From the NCBI RefSeq assembly GCF_002090115.1, contig NZ_BBRK01000004.1, positions 992,001 through 1,056,000 of the forward strand: a stretch of DNA of 64,000 bases, in the 5' to 3' direction. This DNA is from Demequina sp. NBRC 110054 (GTDB lineage Bacteria > Actinomycetota > Actinomycetes > Actinomycetales > Demequinaceae). This document shows, in pieces, positions 8,727 through 18,300 of this stretch (its first letter is position 1; every line of letters starts with the position of its first letter). A program made the translations under genes and the position numbers. Below the pieces are notes generated by a model. It was given only the letters and a program-made list of their open reading frames with translations, did not search any database and was not told the origin of the DNA.

Positions 8727-9353
8727 ATGACCGTAGAGATGACCAGCACGATCGACTGGGCCGAGCCCGGAAGCATCGTCGTCGAGCCGCGAGGCCGGCT
8801 CGCGCTCAAGCTGCGCAAGGGCCAGCGGCTCCGCATCACGGATCTGGAGGGTCAGCAGGTGATGGACTTCATCACCGCCCGCGTGGACGACCCCGACGAG
8901 CGTCAGTCGGCGATGTTCACGAACGTGTGCACGAACAACTGGAGCCTGGTCGAGGGCAATGACGTGTTCTCGACGAAGTGCACGCCCCTCCTCAAGGTGC
9001 TGCGCGACGACAGCGGCAACCACGCGCTGTCCGGCTACTGCTCCGAGTACTCGAACGAGTACCGCTACGGGGTGTCGGGCACCGCATCGTGCTACGGCAA
9101 CCTGTGCGCGGACTGGGAGGAGCTCGGCCTGGACGTCACCAAGATCTCCCCCGACATGTGCATCTCTGTGTTCATGAACATCAAGCGGCACGCGGATGAC
9201 CGGCACGAGATCGTCGAGCCCACGACGAAGCCCGGGGACTGCATCGAGTTCGAGGTGCTCGAGGACATCTACGTCGGCATGTCCAACTGCCCCGAGGAGC
9301 ACAACCCGTGCAACGCGTTCAACCTCACGCCCATGGAGGTCACGGTCTCCTGA
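8727..9353 (+). CDS. DUF1989 / urea carboxylase-associated family protein
   Basis: DUF1989 proteins accompany urea or guanidine carboxylases and other nitrogen-scavenging operons; their exact reaction is not settled. Family features here are the N-terminal GQRLRITDLEGQQVMDF, MFTNVCTNN, KCTPLLKVLRDDSG, GYCSEYSNEYRYGV, SCYGNL and the C-terminal MSNCPEEHNPCNAFN, with many conserved Cys and His residues. I choose ATG 8727 (208 aa) because AAGGA sits about 8 nt upstream. A longer in-frame ATG at 8694 overlaps the hyuB stop as ATGA and would add 11 residues. It is the last gene of the operon, followed at once by a strong hairpin. Confidence 0.85.
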   Translation: MTVEMTSTIDWAEPGSIVVEPRGRLALKLRKGQRLRITDLEGQQVMDFITARVDDPDERQSAMFTNVCTNNWSLVEGNDVFSTKCTPLLKVLRDDSGNHALSGYCSEYSNEYRYGVSGTASCYGNLCADWEELGLDVTKISPDMCISVFMNIKRHADDRHEIVEPTTKPGDCIEFEVLEDIYVGMSNCPEEHNPCNAFNLTPMEVTVS

Positions 9354-9364
9354 CCTGTTGACTT

Positions 9365-9405
9365 CGCGGGCTGCGTCGCGTCACTCCCGCGCGACGCAGC
9401 CCGCG
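9365..9405. terminator. Perfect 16-bp hairpin between convergent genes
   Basis: Arms 9365-9380 and 9390-9405 pair perfectly over 16 bp (CGCGGGCTGCGTCGCG and its complement) around a 9-nt loop. It begins 12 bp after the DUF1989 stop; its right arm is the last codons of the convergent tag gene. There is no clear U-tract, which is common in high-GC actinobacteria. Because the structure is symmetric it could stop transcription from both sides. Confidence 0.75.
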
Positions 9406-9947
9406 ATGTGGTCGTCCACGAGGCCGCAGGCCTGCATCGCCGCGTACATCGTGGTGGGTCCGACGAAGACGAAGCCGGCCTTCTTGAGCGCCTTGGCCAG
9501 CGAGACCGACTCGGGGGTCTGCGCTGGCACGTCGGCCCACGTCGCCGGGGGCTCGGTGCGGGGCGCGGGCGCGTGCGACCAGACGAGCTCGTCAAGCGAC
9601 CCGCCCGCGGCCTGAAGCTCCACAAGCGCCCGCGCGTTCGTGATGGCCGCCTCGATCTTGCGTCGGTTGCGGATGATGCCTGCGTCGGCCATGAGCCGCT
9701 CGACGTCGTCCGGCCCGAACGCGGCGACCGAGGCGGGATCGAAGCCCGCGAACCCGGCCCGGAAGTTCTCGCGCTTCTTGAGCACGGTCAGCCACGACAG
9801 TCCTGACTGCATCGCCTCCAGGACCAGCCGCTCGTAGAGCGCGGCATCGCCGTGCACGGGCACGCCCCACTCCTCGTCGTGATAGCGGGCGTAGAGCGGA
9901 TCGTCGTTGCCGAAGCAGCGCACGGCGAGCGGGGACTGACTGGTCAT
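9381..9947 (-). CDS. tag: DNA-3-methyladenine glycosylase I
   Basis: This base-excision repair enzyme removes 3-methyladenine from alkylated DNA. The 188-residue protein has the family opening RCFGNDDPLYARYHDEEWGV, with the Cys and His of the zinc site, and the closing CGLVDDHIAGC, which supplies the other His and Cys. The helix-hairpin region ENFRAGFAGFDPASVAAFG and the aromatic pocket residues (LEAMQSGLSWLTVL) are in place. Start ATG 9947 is preferred over an upstream in-frame codon because homology begins there and CAGACT at 9954-9959 ends 6 nt before it, which suggests a leaderless transcript. It is divergent from metF. Confidence 0.93.
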   Translation of the reverse strand: MTSQSPLAVRCFGNDDPLYARYHDEEWGVPVHGDAALYERLVLEAMQSGLSWLTVLKKRENFRAGFAGFDPASVAAFGPDDVERLMADAGIIRNRRKIEAAITNARALVELQAAGGSLDELVWSHAPAPRTEPPATWADVPAQTPESVSLAKALKKAGFVFVGPTTMYAAMQACGLVDDHIAGCVARE

Positions 9948-10076
9948 GCGCCCAGTCTGCACCCCGGGTGTGACGGCGGATCGAGCATCGTCGGCCCCTG
10001 GGGAGGGACGCGCCAGGCGCGGAGCCTGGGGACGAAGCCCCAGGATGCGCGGACACTTCGGACACCACACATCACC

Positions 10077-10124
10077 GACACCTGTCCACAGCATCGAGTG
10101 TCAAAGGTGCGTATCCTCGGCGCC
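10077..10124 (+). promoter_or_regulatory. metF promoter with palindrome shared with metE
   Basis: GACACCTGTC at 10077-10086 has perfect 4-bp arms (GACA/TGTC). The identical 10-mer, followed by CA, recurs upstream of metE at 11595-11604. Downstream come AAAGGTGC and the -10-like TATCCT at 10112-10117, which ends 7 nt before ATG 10125 and fits a leaderless mRNA. A repressor sensing methionine status would be a natural ligand, but none is encoded in the window. Confidence 0.5.
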
Positions 10125-11021
10125 ATGACCATCGCGGGTCTTCTGCGCCACGGGCGCCCGACACTGAGCTACGAGCTGTTCCCGCCGCGCACGCCCGCGG
10201 CGGAGGAGACGCTGCGCGCCACCGCGCGCCTCCTCCTCGACACCCAGCCGGACTTCATGTCGATCACCTACGGCGCCTCGGGCACCACCCGGTCGACCTC
10301 CCGCAAGGTGGTCCAGCTGCTCGCCGAGGCCCACACGGTCCCCCCGCTCGCGCATCTCACGTGCGTCGACCAGTCGCGCGCCGAGCTGATCGAGGTCATC
10401 GAGGAGTACCTCGAGGAGGGCGTGCTGGACTTCCTCGCACTGCGCGGCGACCCCCCGCGCGGCACGACCACGTGGCGCGCCCACCCCGACGGGCTCAACT
10501 ATGCGAGCCAGCTCGTCTCCCTGGTGCACGAGGTCGCGCGGGCGCACGGGATCCTCGACATCTGCGTCGGCGTCGCGGCCTTCCCCGCGACGCACGCGAT
10601 CGAGCGCTGGCGGCAGAGCACGATCGACGTGCTGCGCTATAAGGAGCACGCGGGCGCCTCCTTCGCGATCACCCAGGTGTTCTACGAGGCCGAGCAGTAC
10701 ACCCGGATGGTCGAGGACGCGCGCGCCCAGGGGATCGAGATGCCGATCATCCCCGAGGTGATGCCGATCATCTCGGCCAAGCGCGCGGTCAGGGCCTCCG
10801 AGCTCACGGGCGTTCCCACCCCGGCCGAGCTGGTCGCGGCCCTCGAGTCCGCCGAGAGCGACGACCAGGCGCGGGCCGCGGGCGTCGCGCACGCAGCGCG
10901 CCTCTCCCGCGACCTGCTCGACGCCGGCGCTCCTGGGATCCATGTGATCACCTTCAACCAGTCGGCCGCGGCGCTCGAGCTGGTCGAGGCGATGGGGCTC
11001 GGAGACCGCCACCCCGCCTGA
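10125..11021 (+). CDS. metF: Methylenetetrahydrofolate reductase
   Basis: It reduces 5,10-methylene-THF to 5-methyl-THF, the methyl donor for methionine synthesis, using FAD and NAD(P)H. The 298-residue (beta/alpha)8 barrel begins with TLSYELFPPRTPAAEET (catalytic Glu in YELFPPR) and continues with DFMSITYGASGTTRSTS, LAHLTCVDQSRAEL, LALRGDPPRGTT (FAD contact) and FAITQVFYEAEQY. ATG 10125 matches the family N terminus and lies 7 nt after a -10 hexamer; an open frame continues upstream but without family similarity. The metE gene 0.7 kb downstream uses its product. Confidence 0.94.
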   Translation: MTIAGLLRHGRPTLSYELFPPRTPAAEETLRATARLLLDTQPDFMSITYGASGTTRSTSRKVVQLLAEAHTVPPLAHLTCVDQSRAELIEVIEEYLEEGVLDFLALRGDPPRGTTTWRAHPDGLNYASQLVSLVHEVARAHGILDICVGVAAFPATHAIERWRQSTIDVLRYKEHAGASFAITQVFYEAEQYTRMVEDARAQGIEMPIIPEVMPIISAKRAVRASELTGVPTPAELVAALESAESDDQARAAGVAHAARLSRDLLDAGAPGIHVITFNQSAAALELVEAMGLGDRHPA

Positions 11022-11054
11022 CGGCCGAGTCGCACCTTCTGACGGCCGAGTCGC
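11018..11054 (+). repeat. Short direct repeat, 2 copies
   Basis: CTGACGGCCGAGTCGC occurs at 11018-11033 and again at 11039-11054 (period 21 bp). The first copy overlaps the metF stop codon. It probably arose by local duplication; no function is evident. Confidence 0.6.
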
Positions 11055-11138
11055 CGCGTGGGCGTTCCCCGATCCGGTGGAAGGCACGGGCATCCCGAAG
11101 CGTTAGCCTCGACGTACCCGACTCCCCGAGAGGAACGC

Positions 11139-11564
11139 ATGACCGACGAGACGACCCCCAAGAAGATCACCATGGCTCGCGAGTCGGAGGGTGTCTACAC
11201 GGTCACGACGGAGTCGGGAGCGCAGCTCACCTTCGGTCGAGGGGAGGGCCTGGTCTCCCCGGTGGAGATGCTGCTCGCCGCGATCGCGGGCTGCTCGAGC
11301 ATCGACGTCGACATGATGACCACGCGCCGCGCGGAGCCCGACACCTTCGAGGTGACCGCGACCGCCGAGGCCGTGAAGAACGACGACGGCAACATCCTGC
11401 GAGACATCCAGGTCGCTTTCGACCTCGCCTTCCCCGAGGGCGCGGACGGCGACAAGGCCCGAGCCAGGGTGGCGTCCGCGCTCAAGGTGAGCCACGACAA
11501 GTACTGCACCGTGTCACGCACGGTCGAGGGCGGAGTGCCCGTCTCACTGGTTGAGAAGGTCTGA
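11139..11564 (+). CDS. OsmC/Ohr family protein
   Basis: The 141-residue protein fits the OsmC fold, whose members reduce organic hydroperoxides or serve unknown thiol roles. Landmarks are the N-terminal GVYTVTTESGAQLTFGRGEG, the central SPVEMLLAAIAGCSSIDVDM with the first redox Cys after the helix, and the C-terminal VSHDKYCTVSRTVEGGVPV with the second. The Cys spacing is that of OsmC-like rather than Ohr proteins. ATG 11139 has AGAGGAA just upstream. It stands between metF and metE on the same strand, but whether it is cotranscribed is unknown. Confidence 0.85.
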   Translation: MTDETTPKKITMARESEGVYTVTTESGAQLTFGRGEGLVSPVEMLLAAIAGCSSIDVDMMTTRRAEPDTFEVTATAEAVKNDDGNILRDIQVAFDLAFPEGADGDKARARVASALKVSHDKYCTVSRTVEGGVPVSLVEKV

Positions 11565-11594
11565 CCACACTCCGGACGGCACTGGATGGCGTCC

Positions 11595-11753
11595 GACACC
11601 TGTCCAAGGTGCCTGGCACATCCATAATCGCTCGAATACCCCTGGCAGACTGCGGAAATCCCGCGTAACATCCCGGACACAATCTCGGCGCGCCCCGGCG
11701 CGTCGATCAAGCGCAATGGCGAGCCCGCCGCGCAACATCTGCTTGAGGTAGTC
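11595..11753 (+). promoter_or_regulatory. metE upstream region with shared palindrome
   Basis: GACACCTGTC (11595-11604), followed by CAAGGTGC, is the same element as upstream of metF. CATAAT at 11623-11628 could be a -10 with TGTCCA at 11601-11606 as a weak -35, so a bound protein would block RNA polymerase. The remaining roughly 125 nt to ATG 11754 would be a leader; I could not fit it to a SAM or cobalamin riboswitch by eye. Confidence 0.45.
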
Positions 11754-14075
11754 ATGTCTGACAACTTTGATGCTGCCGCGACCGCACCCGCGTTCCCCGG
11801 TGGCACCGTCCTGGGTTATCCCCGCATCGGCCGCAACCGTGAGCTCAAGAAGGCGCTCGAGTCGTTCTGGAAGGGAATCTCCTCCCAGGCCGACCTCGAG
11901 GCGACCGCGAAGCAGCTCCGGAGCGTCACCCGCGACCGCATGGCCGAGCTGGGACTGGCCAAGGACGACTCGTCCATCCCCTCCAACTTCTCGTTCTACG
12001 ACCACGTGCTCGACGCGTCGGTGACGTTCGGCGCGATCCCCTCGCGGTTCTCGCGCCTGCGCGCGGCCGACGGCAGCGTGGATCTGGCCGGCTACTCGAC
12101 GATCGCCCGTGGCGAGGGTGCCGACGCGCCGCTCGAGATGACCAAGTGGTTCGACTCGAACTACCACTACCTGGTCCCCGAGATCGGCCCCGAGACCGAG
12201 TTCTCGCTGTCCTCGACCCGCTGGGTCGACGAGTTCGTCGAGGCGAAGGAGGCGGGCTTCCTGACCCGTCCCGTCATCACCGGCCCGCTCACCTACCTGT
12301 ACCTCGCCAAGCCCTCGGACGATGCGCCCACGGGCTTTGCACCGATCGAGCGCCTGGACGACCTGCTCCCGGTGTACCTCGAGCTCCTCGCGGCGTTCAA
12401 GGCCGCGGGTGCCGAGTGGGTGCAGATCGACGAGCCGGTGCTCGTCGCCGACATCGACGCCTCCCGTGAGGACGTGCTCGCGAACGCCGAGAAGGTGTAC
12501 GCGGCGCTGGCCTCGGCCACGGACCGCCCCCAGCTCCTGGTGGCCGCCCCCATGGGCTCGCTCGAGGACGCCCTCCCGGTGCTCGCATCGTCGGGGATCG
12601 AGGCCGTCGCGCTCGACCTGGCCAAGGGCGTCGTCCCGACCGACGTGGACCTCGCCGGCCTCACGGTCGTCGCGGGCGTCGTGGACGGTCACAACATCTG
12701 GCGCACCGACCCCGACAAGGCGCTCGCCAAGCTGCGCGCCGTCGCCGACCTCGGCGGCGCCGTCACCGTCGGCACCGCGACCTCGCTGTTCCACGTGCCT
12801 CACACCCTCAAGGGCGAGGAGCACCTGGGCGAGGAGCTGCTGAGCTGGCTGTCCTTCGCCGACGAGAAGATCGGCGAGGTCGTGACGCTCGCGACCGCGC
12901 TGCGCGAGGGCGACGGCGCCGTGGCCGACGCGCTCACCGAGGCGCGTGCAGCCCTTGCCGACCGCGCCGCGCACCCGGGCACGAACCGCTCCGACGTGCG
13001 CGCCGCGCTCGAGGCCATCACCCCGGCCGACCGTGATCGCGACGCCTATTCGGTCCGCGCCGCCGCCCAGGACGCGCGCTTCCACCTGCCCGGCCTCGCG
13101 ACCACGACGATCGGCTCGTTCCCGCAGACCGCGGAGATCCGCAAGGCGCGCGCCGCGTGGGCCAAGGGTGAGATCGACGACGCCGCCTACGAGGACGCGA
13201 TGAAGGCCGAGATCGACTCGGTCATCGGCCTTCAGGAGGACCTCGGGCTGGACGTCCTCGTGCACGGCGAGGCCGAGCGCAACGACATGGTCCAGTACTT
13301 CGCCGAGCTGCTCGACGGCTTCTCGGTCACGAAGAACGGCTGGGTCCAGTCCTACGGCTCGCGCTGCACGCGCCCCTCGATCCTGTGGGGTGACGTCTCG
13401 CGTCCCGAGCCCATGACCGTGCGCTGGGCGAAGTACGCGCAGTCGCTGTCGCCGAAGCCGGTCAAGGGCATGCTCACGGGTCCGGTGACGATCCTCGCGT
13501 GGTCCTTCGTGCGCGACGACCAGCCGCTCGCGGTGACTGCCGACCAGGTCGGCCTCGCGCTCCGCGACGAGGTCCGCGACCTCGAGGACGCTGGCATCGG
13601 CATCATCCAGGTCGACGAGCCCGCGCTGCGCGAGCTCCTGCCGCTGCGCAAGCGCGACCAGGCGGCATACCTCGAGTGGTCGGTCGGCTCGTTCCGGCTG
13701 TCCACCGCGGGCGCCAAGGACGACACACAGATCCACACGCACCTGTGCTACTCCGAGTTCAGCGAGATCATCGACGCGATCGACGGTCTCGACGCGGACG
13801 TCACCTCGATCGAGGCGGCGCGCTCGCGCATGGAGGTGCTGCCCGCGATCCGCACGCACGGCTACGAGCGTCAGATCGGCCCGGGCGTGTGGGACATCCA
13901 CTCGCCGCGCGTGCCGTCCACGCAGGAGATGACGGAGCTGCTGAGCCTCGCCAAGGAGTCGATCCCCGGCCGCCAGCTGTGGGTCAACCCCGACTGTGGA
14001 CTGAAGACCCGTGGCTACAAGGAGACCGTCGCGAGTCTCGAGAACCTCATCGAGGCGACGAAGGCGGTTCGCTAG
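11754..14075 (+). CDS. metE: Cobalamin-independent methionine synthase
   Basis: It transfers the methyl group of 5-methyl-tetrahydropteroyl-triglutamate to homocysteine. The 773 residues cover both barrels. The N-terminal half has [19 protein letters not shown] and [15 protein letters not shown]; the C-terminal half has [40 protein letters not shown] and the zinc ligands in HTHLCYSEF, a downstream Glu, and [13 protein letters not shown]. All expected ligands are present. The gene has its own upstream regulatory region and ends 10 bp before a large hairpin. Confidence 0.97.
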   Translation: MSDNFDAAATAPAFPGGTVLGYPRIGRNRELKKALESFWKGISSQADLEATAKQLRSVTRDRMAELGLAKDDSSIPSNFSFYDHVLDASVTFGAIPSRFSRLRAADGSVDLAGYSTIARGEGADAPLEMTKWFDSNYHYLVPEIGPETEFSLSSTRWVDEFVEAKEAGFLTRPVITGPLTYLYLAKPSDDAPTGFAPIERLDDLLPVYLELLAAFKAAGAEWVQIDEPVLVADIDASREDVLANAEKVYAALASATDRPQLLVAAPMGSLEDALPVLASSGIEAVALDLAKGVVPTDVDLAGLTVVAGVVDGHNIWRTDPDKALAKLRAVADLGGAVTVGTATSLFHVPHTLKGEEHLGEELLSWLSFADEKIGEVVTLATALREGDGAVADALTEARAALADRAAHPGTNRSDVRAALEAITPADRDRDAYSVRAAAQDARFHLPGLATTTIGSFPQTAEIRKARAAWAKGEIDDAAYEDAMKAEIDSVIGLQEDLGLDVLVHGEAERNDMVQYFAELLDGFSVTKNGWVQSYGSRCTRPSILWGDVSRPEPMTVRWAKYAQSLSPKPVKGMLTGPVTILAWSFVRDDQPLAVTADQVGLALRDEVRDLEDAGIGIIQVDEPALRELLPLRKRDQAAYLEWSVGSFRLSTAGAKDDTQIHTHLCYSEFSEIIDAIDGLDADVTSIEAARSRMEVLPAIRTHGYERQIGPGVWDIHSPRVPSTQEMTELLSLAKESIPGRQLWVNPDCGLKTRGYKETVASLENLIEATKAVR

Positions 14076-14085
14076 GCAGGTTGTC

Positions 14086-14121
14086 CGAGGTCGGCGCCGT
14101 CAGCAGGCGGCGCCGACCTCG
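14086..14121. terminator. Perfect 14-bp hairpin between convergent metE and pilin genes
   Basis: Arms 14086-14099 and 14108-14121 (CGAGGTCGGCGCCG and complement) are perfectly paired around an 8-nt loop. It starts 10 bp after the metE stop, and the right arm plus loop encode the last residues of the opposing pilin gene. It probably terminates metE; no U-tract is visible. Confidence 0.75.
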
Positions 14122-14510
14122 AGGCCTGAGTGCGAGTCGTAGCGCACACCCGTTCCGCTTGTGCTCGCGCCGTCGGGGTGGCTCAGCTGGACGCACCAGT
14201 GGCTCGCGCTGTCGGTCGTGAAGGCGATGACCTCGACACCGTCGGAGGCGGGCATCATCCACTCGTCGTCGATGTAGTACGCGTCTCCCGAGCGCTCGAC
14301 CTTCGCCACGGGATCGGGCGTGTTCTCGGTGTGGATCATGAGCCCCAGGTTCACCGCGTCGGACTCGGCGGCCGAGTCGGCGGCCTTCGCGCGCTGGTTG
14401 AGGTAGATCGGGACCGCGATCGCCACGAGGATGCCGACGATCAGCATGATGACGAGCACCTCGACGAGCGAGAACCCTCGGTCGGTGCACTGACGGCGAT
14501 GAATCCCCAT
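14100..14510 (-). CDS. Type IV pilin-like prepilin
   Basis: The 136-residue protein has a short basic leader (MGIHRRQCTDRG) and the prepilin motif G-FSLVEVLVIMLIVGILVAI, with cleavage after Gly and Glu at mature position 5. The single hydrophobic helix is followed by an acidic, probably secreted globular domain. It contains two cysteines in the C-terminal half, one of them the last residue. GGGGGAG about 6 nt upstream supports the start. No pilus assembly ATPase, platform protein or prepilin peptidase is nearby, so this is an orphan pilin whose machinery must be elsewhere. Confidence 0.85.
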   Translation of the reverse strand: MGIHRRQCTDRGFSLVEVLVIMLIVGILVAIAVPIYLNQRAKAADSAAESDAVNLGLMIHTENTPDPVAKVERSGDAYYIDDEWMMPASDGVEVIAFTTDSASHWCVQLSHPDGASTSGTGVRYDSHSGLEVGAAC

Positions 14511-14681
14511 GTCGTCTCCCCCAGACGTGTGCGCTGCGTCAGGCGGCGGTCGTCATCGCCCCGCGTCGGCCAAAGGCCCGCAGCACGTCCAGTGTGACGT
14601 AGGCCACACGGCGAGGCAAGGGCACGGCGACGCTCGGCGGGAACGAAGAGGAGAAGCGGGGAGGAACCGGACGGCTTCGCG

Positions 14682-15221
14682 TCAGTCCTCGAGGATCATC
14701 TGCCAGATGCCGACATCGATCCAGCGGTCGAGCTTGCGGCCGACCTCCCCGAACGTGCCCACCTGGGTGAAGCCGAACCTCTCGTGGAGGGCCGCCGACG
14801 CGTCGTTCGGCAGGGCGATGCGCGAGTACAGGCCGTGCGCCGGCGCGTGCTTCGAGGATGCCGGCAGGTCCCGGACCCGGGAGATCAAGGCCTCGTACAG
14901 CATCGTCCCGAGGCCGCGGCCCCGGGCATCGGGGGCGAGGTAGACGGTCAGCTCGAGCGCGTGCCGGTAGGCGTCCCGCTCCTGGAACGGTCCCGCGTAG
15001 GCGAAGCCCAGCATCGTGCCCTCGTCGGGATCCTCGGCCACGAGCCAGGGCAGCTCTGCAGTGAGCACCTTCGCGACGCGCGCACCCATCTGCTCGGCGG
15101 GCACCTCGTGCGTCTCGAAGGTGATCACCGTGTCGCGCACGTAGGGGTTGTAGATCGCGGCGATCGCGGCGCCGTCGTCGGACGTCGCGTCGCGGAGCGC
15201 GGGGGTCATGGGCATGGGCAC
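14682..15221 (-). CDS. GNAT family N-acetyltransferase
   Basis: The 179-residue protein begins like phosphinothricin/methionine sulfoximine acetyltransferases (RDATSDDGAAIAAIYNPYV, then DTVITFETHE). It carries the acetyl-CoA loop YLAPDARGRGLGTMLYEALI at about residues 95-114 and the typical ending ALHERFGFTQVGTFGEVGRK followed by DRWIDVGIWQMIL. It likely N-acetylates an amino-acid-like toxic compound in the cytosol. Alternative in-frame ATG codons exist at residues 3 and 5. Confidence 0.85.
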   Translation of the reverse strand: MPMPMTPALRDATSDDGAAIAAIYNPYVRDTVITFETHEVPAEQMGARVAKVLTAELPWLVAEDPDEGTMLGFAYAGPFQERDAYRHALELTVYLAPDARGRGLGTMLYEALISRVRDLPASSKHAPAHGLYSRIALPNDASAALHERFGFTQVGTFGEVGRKLDRWIDVGIWQMILED

Positions 15222-15317
15222 ATCGTCTCAGCCCTGCTCCGGGCCTGTCACTCCCGTCGCGGCACCGCGCGGCCGTGCGCGGCGCCCGGGTGGAGGCCCG
15301 GGCGCCGACGCCGGCGG

Positions 15318-18300
15318 TCAGCGGTGGGCGTAGAGCCTGCGGGCGGTGAGGATTCCTGCGCCGCCAAGGGCGAGGATCGCAGCCAGGACGATGCCGAGGG
15401 TGCCTTCGGAGCCGGTGGTGGCGAGAGACTCGTCGGAGGTGGAATCGGCGGTGGCCGTGGTGTCGGCCGTGTCCCCGTCTGCGAGCGTGCCCGACTCGCC
15501 GTCCGAGTCGTCGGCGGTGCCGGTGTCGTCGTCCCCGGCGGCGTCGTCCTCAGCGTCGTCGGCCTCTTCGGTGACCGAGATCACGGAGGTGGTCACCACG
15601 TCAGAGGGGCTGCTGTCGCCGACGGCGTTGGTCGCGATGACGCGGACCTCGTAGCTGGCGCCGCCCGTGAGGGAGTCGACCACGGCCTCGAGCACGGCGG
15701 CGTCGAGGTCGGGCAGGGTGCTCCAGGCAGTGTCGCCCACGAGCCGGTACTCGAGCCGGTAGCCGGTGATCGCGGAGCCGCCGTCGTCGCCCGCGGTCCA
15801 CGAGGCCAGGAAGGACTCGACGGTCGAGGTGATCGACAGGCCCGTCGGTGCCGCGGGCACGGTGGCCGGGGTGGCCGAGGCGACCGAAGACGCGGTGCCG
15901 GTGCCGTTGGTGTTGACGGCGCTGACGCGGAACTCGTACGTCGTGCCGTTGGTCAGGCCTGTCACCGTCGCAGTGGTGTCGGTCGAGGCGCCATCCGCGA
16001 AGGTGTCCCACGCGCCGCCGGTCTCGCGGAACTCGATCACGTAGTCCGTGATCGCGAGACCGCCGTCGTCCATGGGCGCGTCCCACGACAGCTGTGCCGC
16101 GGTGTTGCCGGCCGTCGCCACGAGCGACGCGGGGGCATCGGGCGTCGTCGTGGAGGTCAGCACCGAGACGGTCGAGCTGGCGTTGTTCGTCACGTACGCC
16201 GTCGCGCCGTCGGGGGCGAAGGCGATCCGGTAGGGCCGGTCGCCCACGGCGATCGTGTCGGCGACCGTCTCCGATGCGGTGTCGATGACCGACACGCTGT
16301 CGTCGAACCCGTTGGTGACGTAGACGGCAGTGCCGTCGGGCGTGAAGGCGAGGCCGTACGGGGCGTTGCCGACCGCGATGGTGGTGGTGACGGTCCCGGT
16401 GGCTGCTTCGAGGACGGAGACGCTGTCATCTCCGCTGTTGGCGACGTAGACGGTGTTGCCGTCCGGGCTCAGGGCGATGTTGTACGGGTCGCGCCCGACG
16501 CTCGCCGTCCCGAGGACGAGCAGCGAGGACGTGTCGACGGCGATGACGGCGTCCGAGTCGAGGTCCGTGACGAAGACCATGGTCTCGTCAGCGCTGACGA
16601 CGACACCGTACGGTCGGCCGCCCACGGCGACCGTGCCGGAGACGGAGTGCGTCGCGAGGTCGATCACGGAGACCGTGCCCACGTAGGGGTTGGTCACGTA
16701 GGCGACCGTGCCGTCGGGGTTGACCGCGACGCTGTACGCCCCATCGACGCCAGGGATCGTCGTGGTGACGGTGTGGGTGGCTGTCTCGATGACGGAGACC
16801 GTGCCGCCGCCGTTGTTGGCCACGTAGACGTAGGCGCCGTCGGGGCTCGTCGCGATCCCCGTCGGGCCGAAGCCGACGGAGATGGTGTTGGTGACGGCGC
16901 CGGTCGCGGTGTCGATGACCGAGACGGTGCTGCTGCTGTCGTTCGCGACGTAGGTGGTCTCGCCGTCGGGGCTCACGGCGACGGCCCACGTCCCGGATCC
17001 GGCCGCGATGGTGTCGGTGGTCGCGTTGGGAGAGTCGGCGTCGAGGGGCGTCGCCGTTGCCGCGGGGGAAGCGTCGCCGACGCCCGCGGCGTTCGTGGCG
17101 GTCACGGTGACGGAGTACTCGACGCCGTTCGTGAGGTCGCCCACGGTCCGGCCTCGGAGCTCGGACCCGGCCTCGGCCGTGGCGACGACGGTCGAGCCGT
17201 CCCTCACGGTGACGGTGTAACCGGTGATGTCCGCGCCGCCGTCGTCCGAGGGTGCGTCCCACGTGACGTACACCGATGACTCGCCCGCGGACGCGGTGAC
17301 CGCGGATGGCGCACCGGGCGCGAGTGCGAGGGTCACGACTGACACGGTGCCGCCGTAGAAGTCCGTGACGTAGGCGTTCGCGCCATCGGGGTCGACGGCG
17401 ATGTCGTAGGGGCCATCGCCGACGTCGATGAGGTCCGTGACGGTGCCGGTCGCGGTGTCGATCACGGACACTGCGTCGGAATCGATGTGGGTGACGTATG
17501 CGGAAGCGCTGTCAGCGCCGACGGCGACCGAGACAGGGGTATCGCCGACGGCGATCGTGTCGGTGACGGTGCCGGTGGCGGTGTCGATGACGGACACCGT
17601 GTTGTCAGCAGCGTTGGTGGCGTAGGCGGCGGCGCCGTCGGGGCTGACGGCCACGTCCCAGGGGTAGTCGCCGATGGTGATCGTGTCGGTGACGGTGCCG
17701 GTCGCGGTGTCGATGACGGACACGTTTCCGTCGCGGTAGTTCGTGACGTAGGCGGTGTTCCCGTCGGGGCTGACGGCGATCCCGCTCGGGTTGTCGCCGA
17801 CGGTGATCGTGCCCGTGACGGTGCCGGTGGCGGTGTCGATGACGGACACCGTGTCGTCATTGCCGTTCGTGGTGTACGCGGCGTTGCCGTCGGGGCTGAC
17901 GGCGATCGCGTTCGGGCTGTCGCCGACGGTGATCGTGCCCGTGACGGTGCCGGTGGCGGTGTCGATGACGGACACCGTGTCGTCATCGGCGTCGGTGGTG
18001 TACGCGGCGTTGCCGTCGGGGCTGACGGCGATCCCGCTCGTGTTGTCGCCGACGGTGATCGTGCCCGTGACGGTGCCGGTAGTGGTGTCGATGACGGACA
18101 CCTTGTCGAAACTGACGTGGGTGACGTACGCGGTGTTGCCGTCGGGGCTGAGGGCGATCTCGGAGGGGCGGAGGTCGACGTCGATTGAGCCCGTCACGGT
18201 CGCCGCGGACGCGGGGACCGCTCCCCATGTCAGGGCGACCAGCGCGCCGATGATCGCGCCGGCGACCAGCTTCAGGGTCGAATGCCCTGGTCGCGGGTGT

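Noticed and set aside
11621..11650. tRNA-like GCTCGAAT segment upstream of metE
   Set aside because: No flanking cloverleaf arms can be drawn; it is not a tRNA gene.
11605..11753. Possible SAM or cobalamin riboswitch in the metE leader
   Set aside because: I could not find the conserved core of either class; only a palindrome and -10-like elements are visible.
11544..13901. Antisense open frame of about 785 codons opposite metE
   Set aside because: metE is intact with all zinc ligands; the opposite frame is low-complexity (Asp/Arg/Gly/Val) and has no domain.
14784..17279. Plus-strand open frame of about 830 codons opposite the propeller protein
   Set aside because: Gly/Asp/Val/Arg repeats mirror the 126-bp repeats of the real gene on the other strand.
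17318..18200. Regular DNA repeats as a CRISPR array
   Set aside because: The 126-bp units are in-frame coding repeats of a propeller, not short palindromic repeats with unique spacers.
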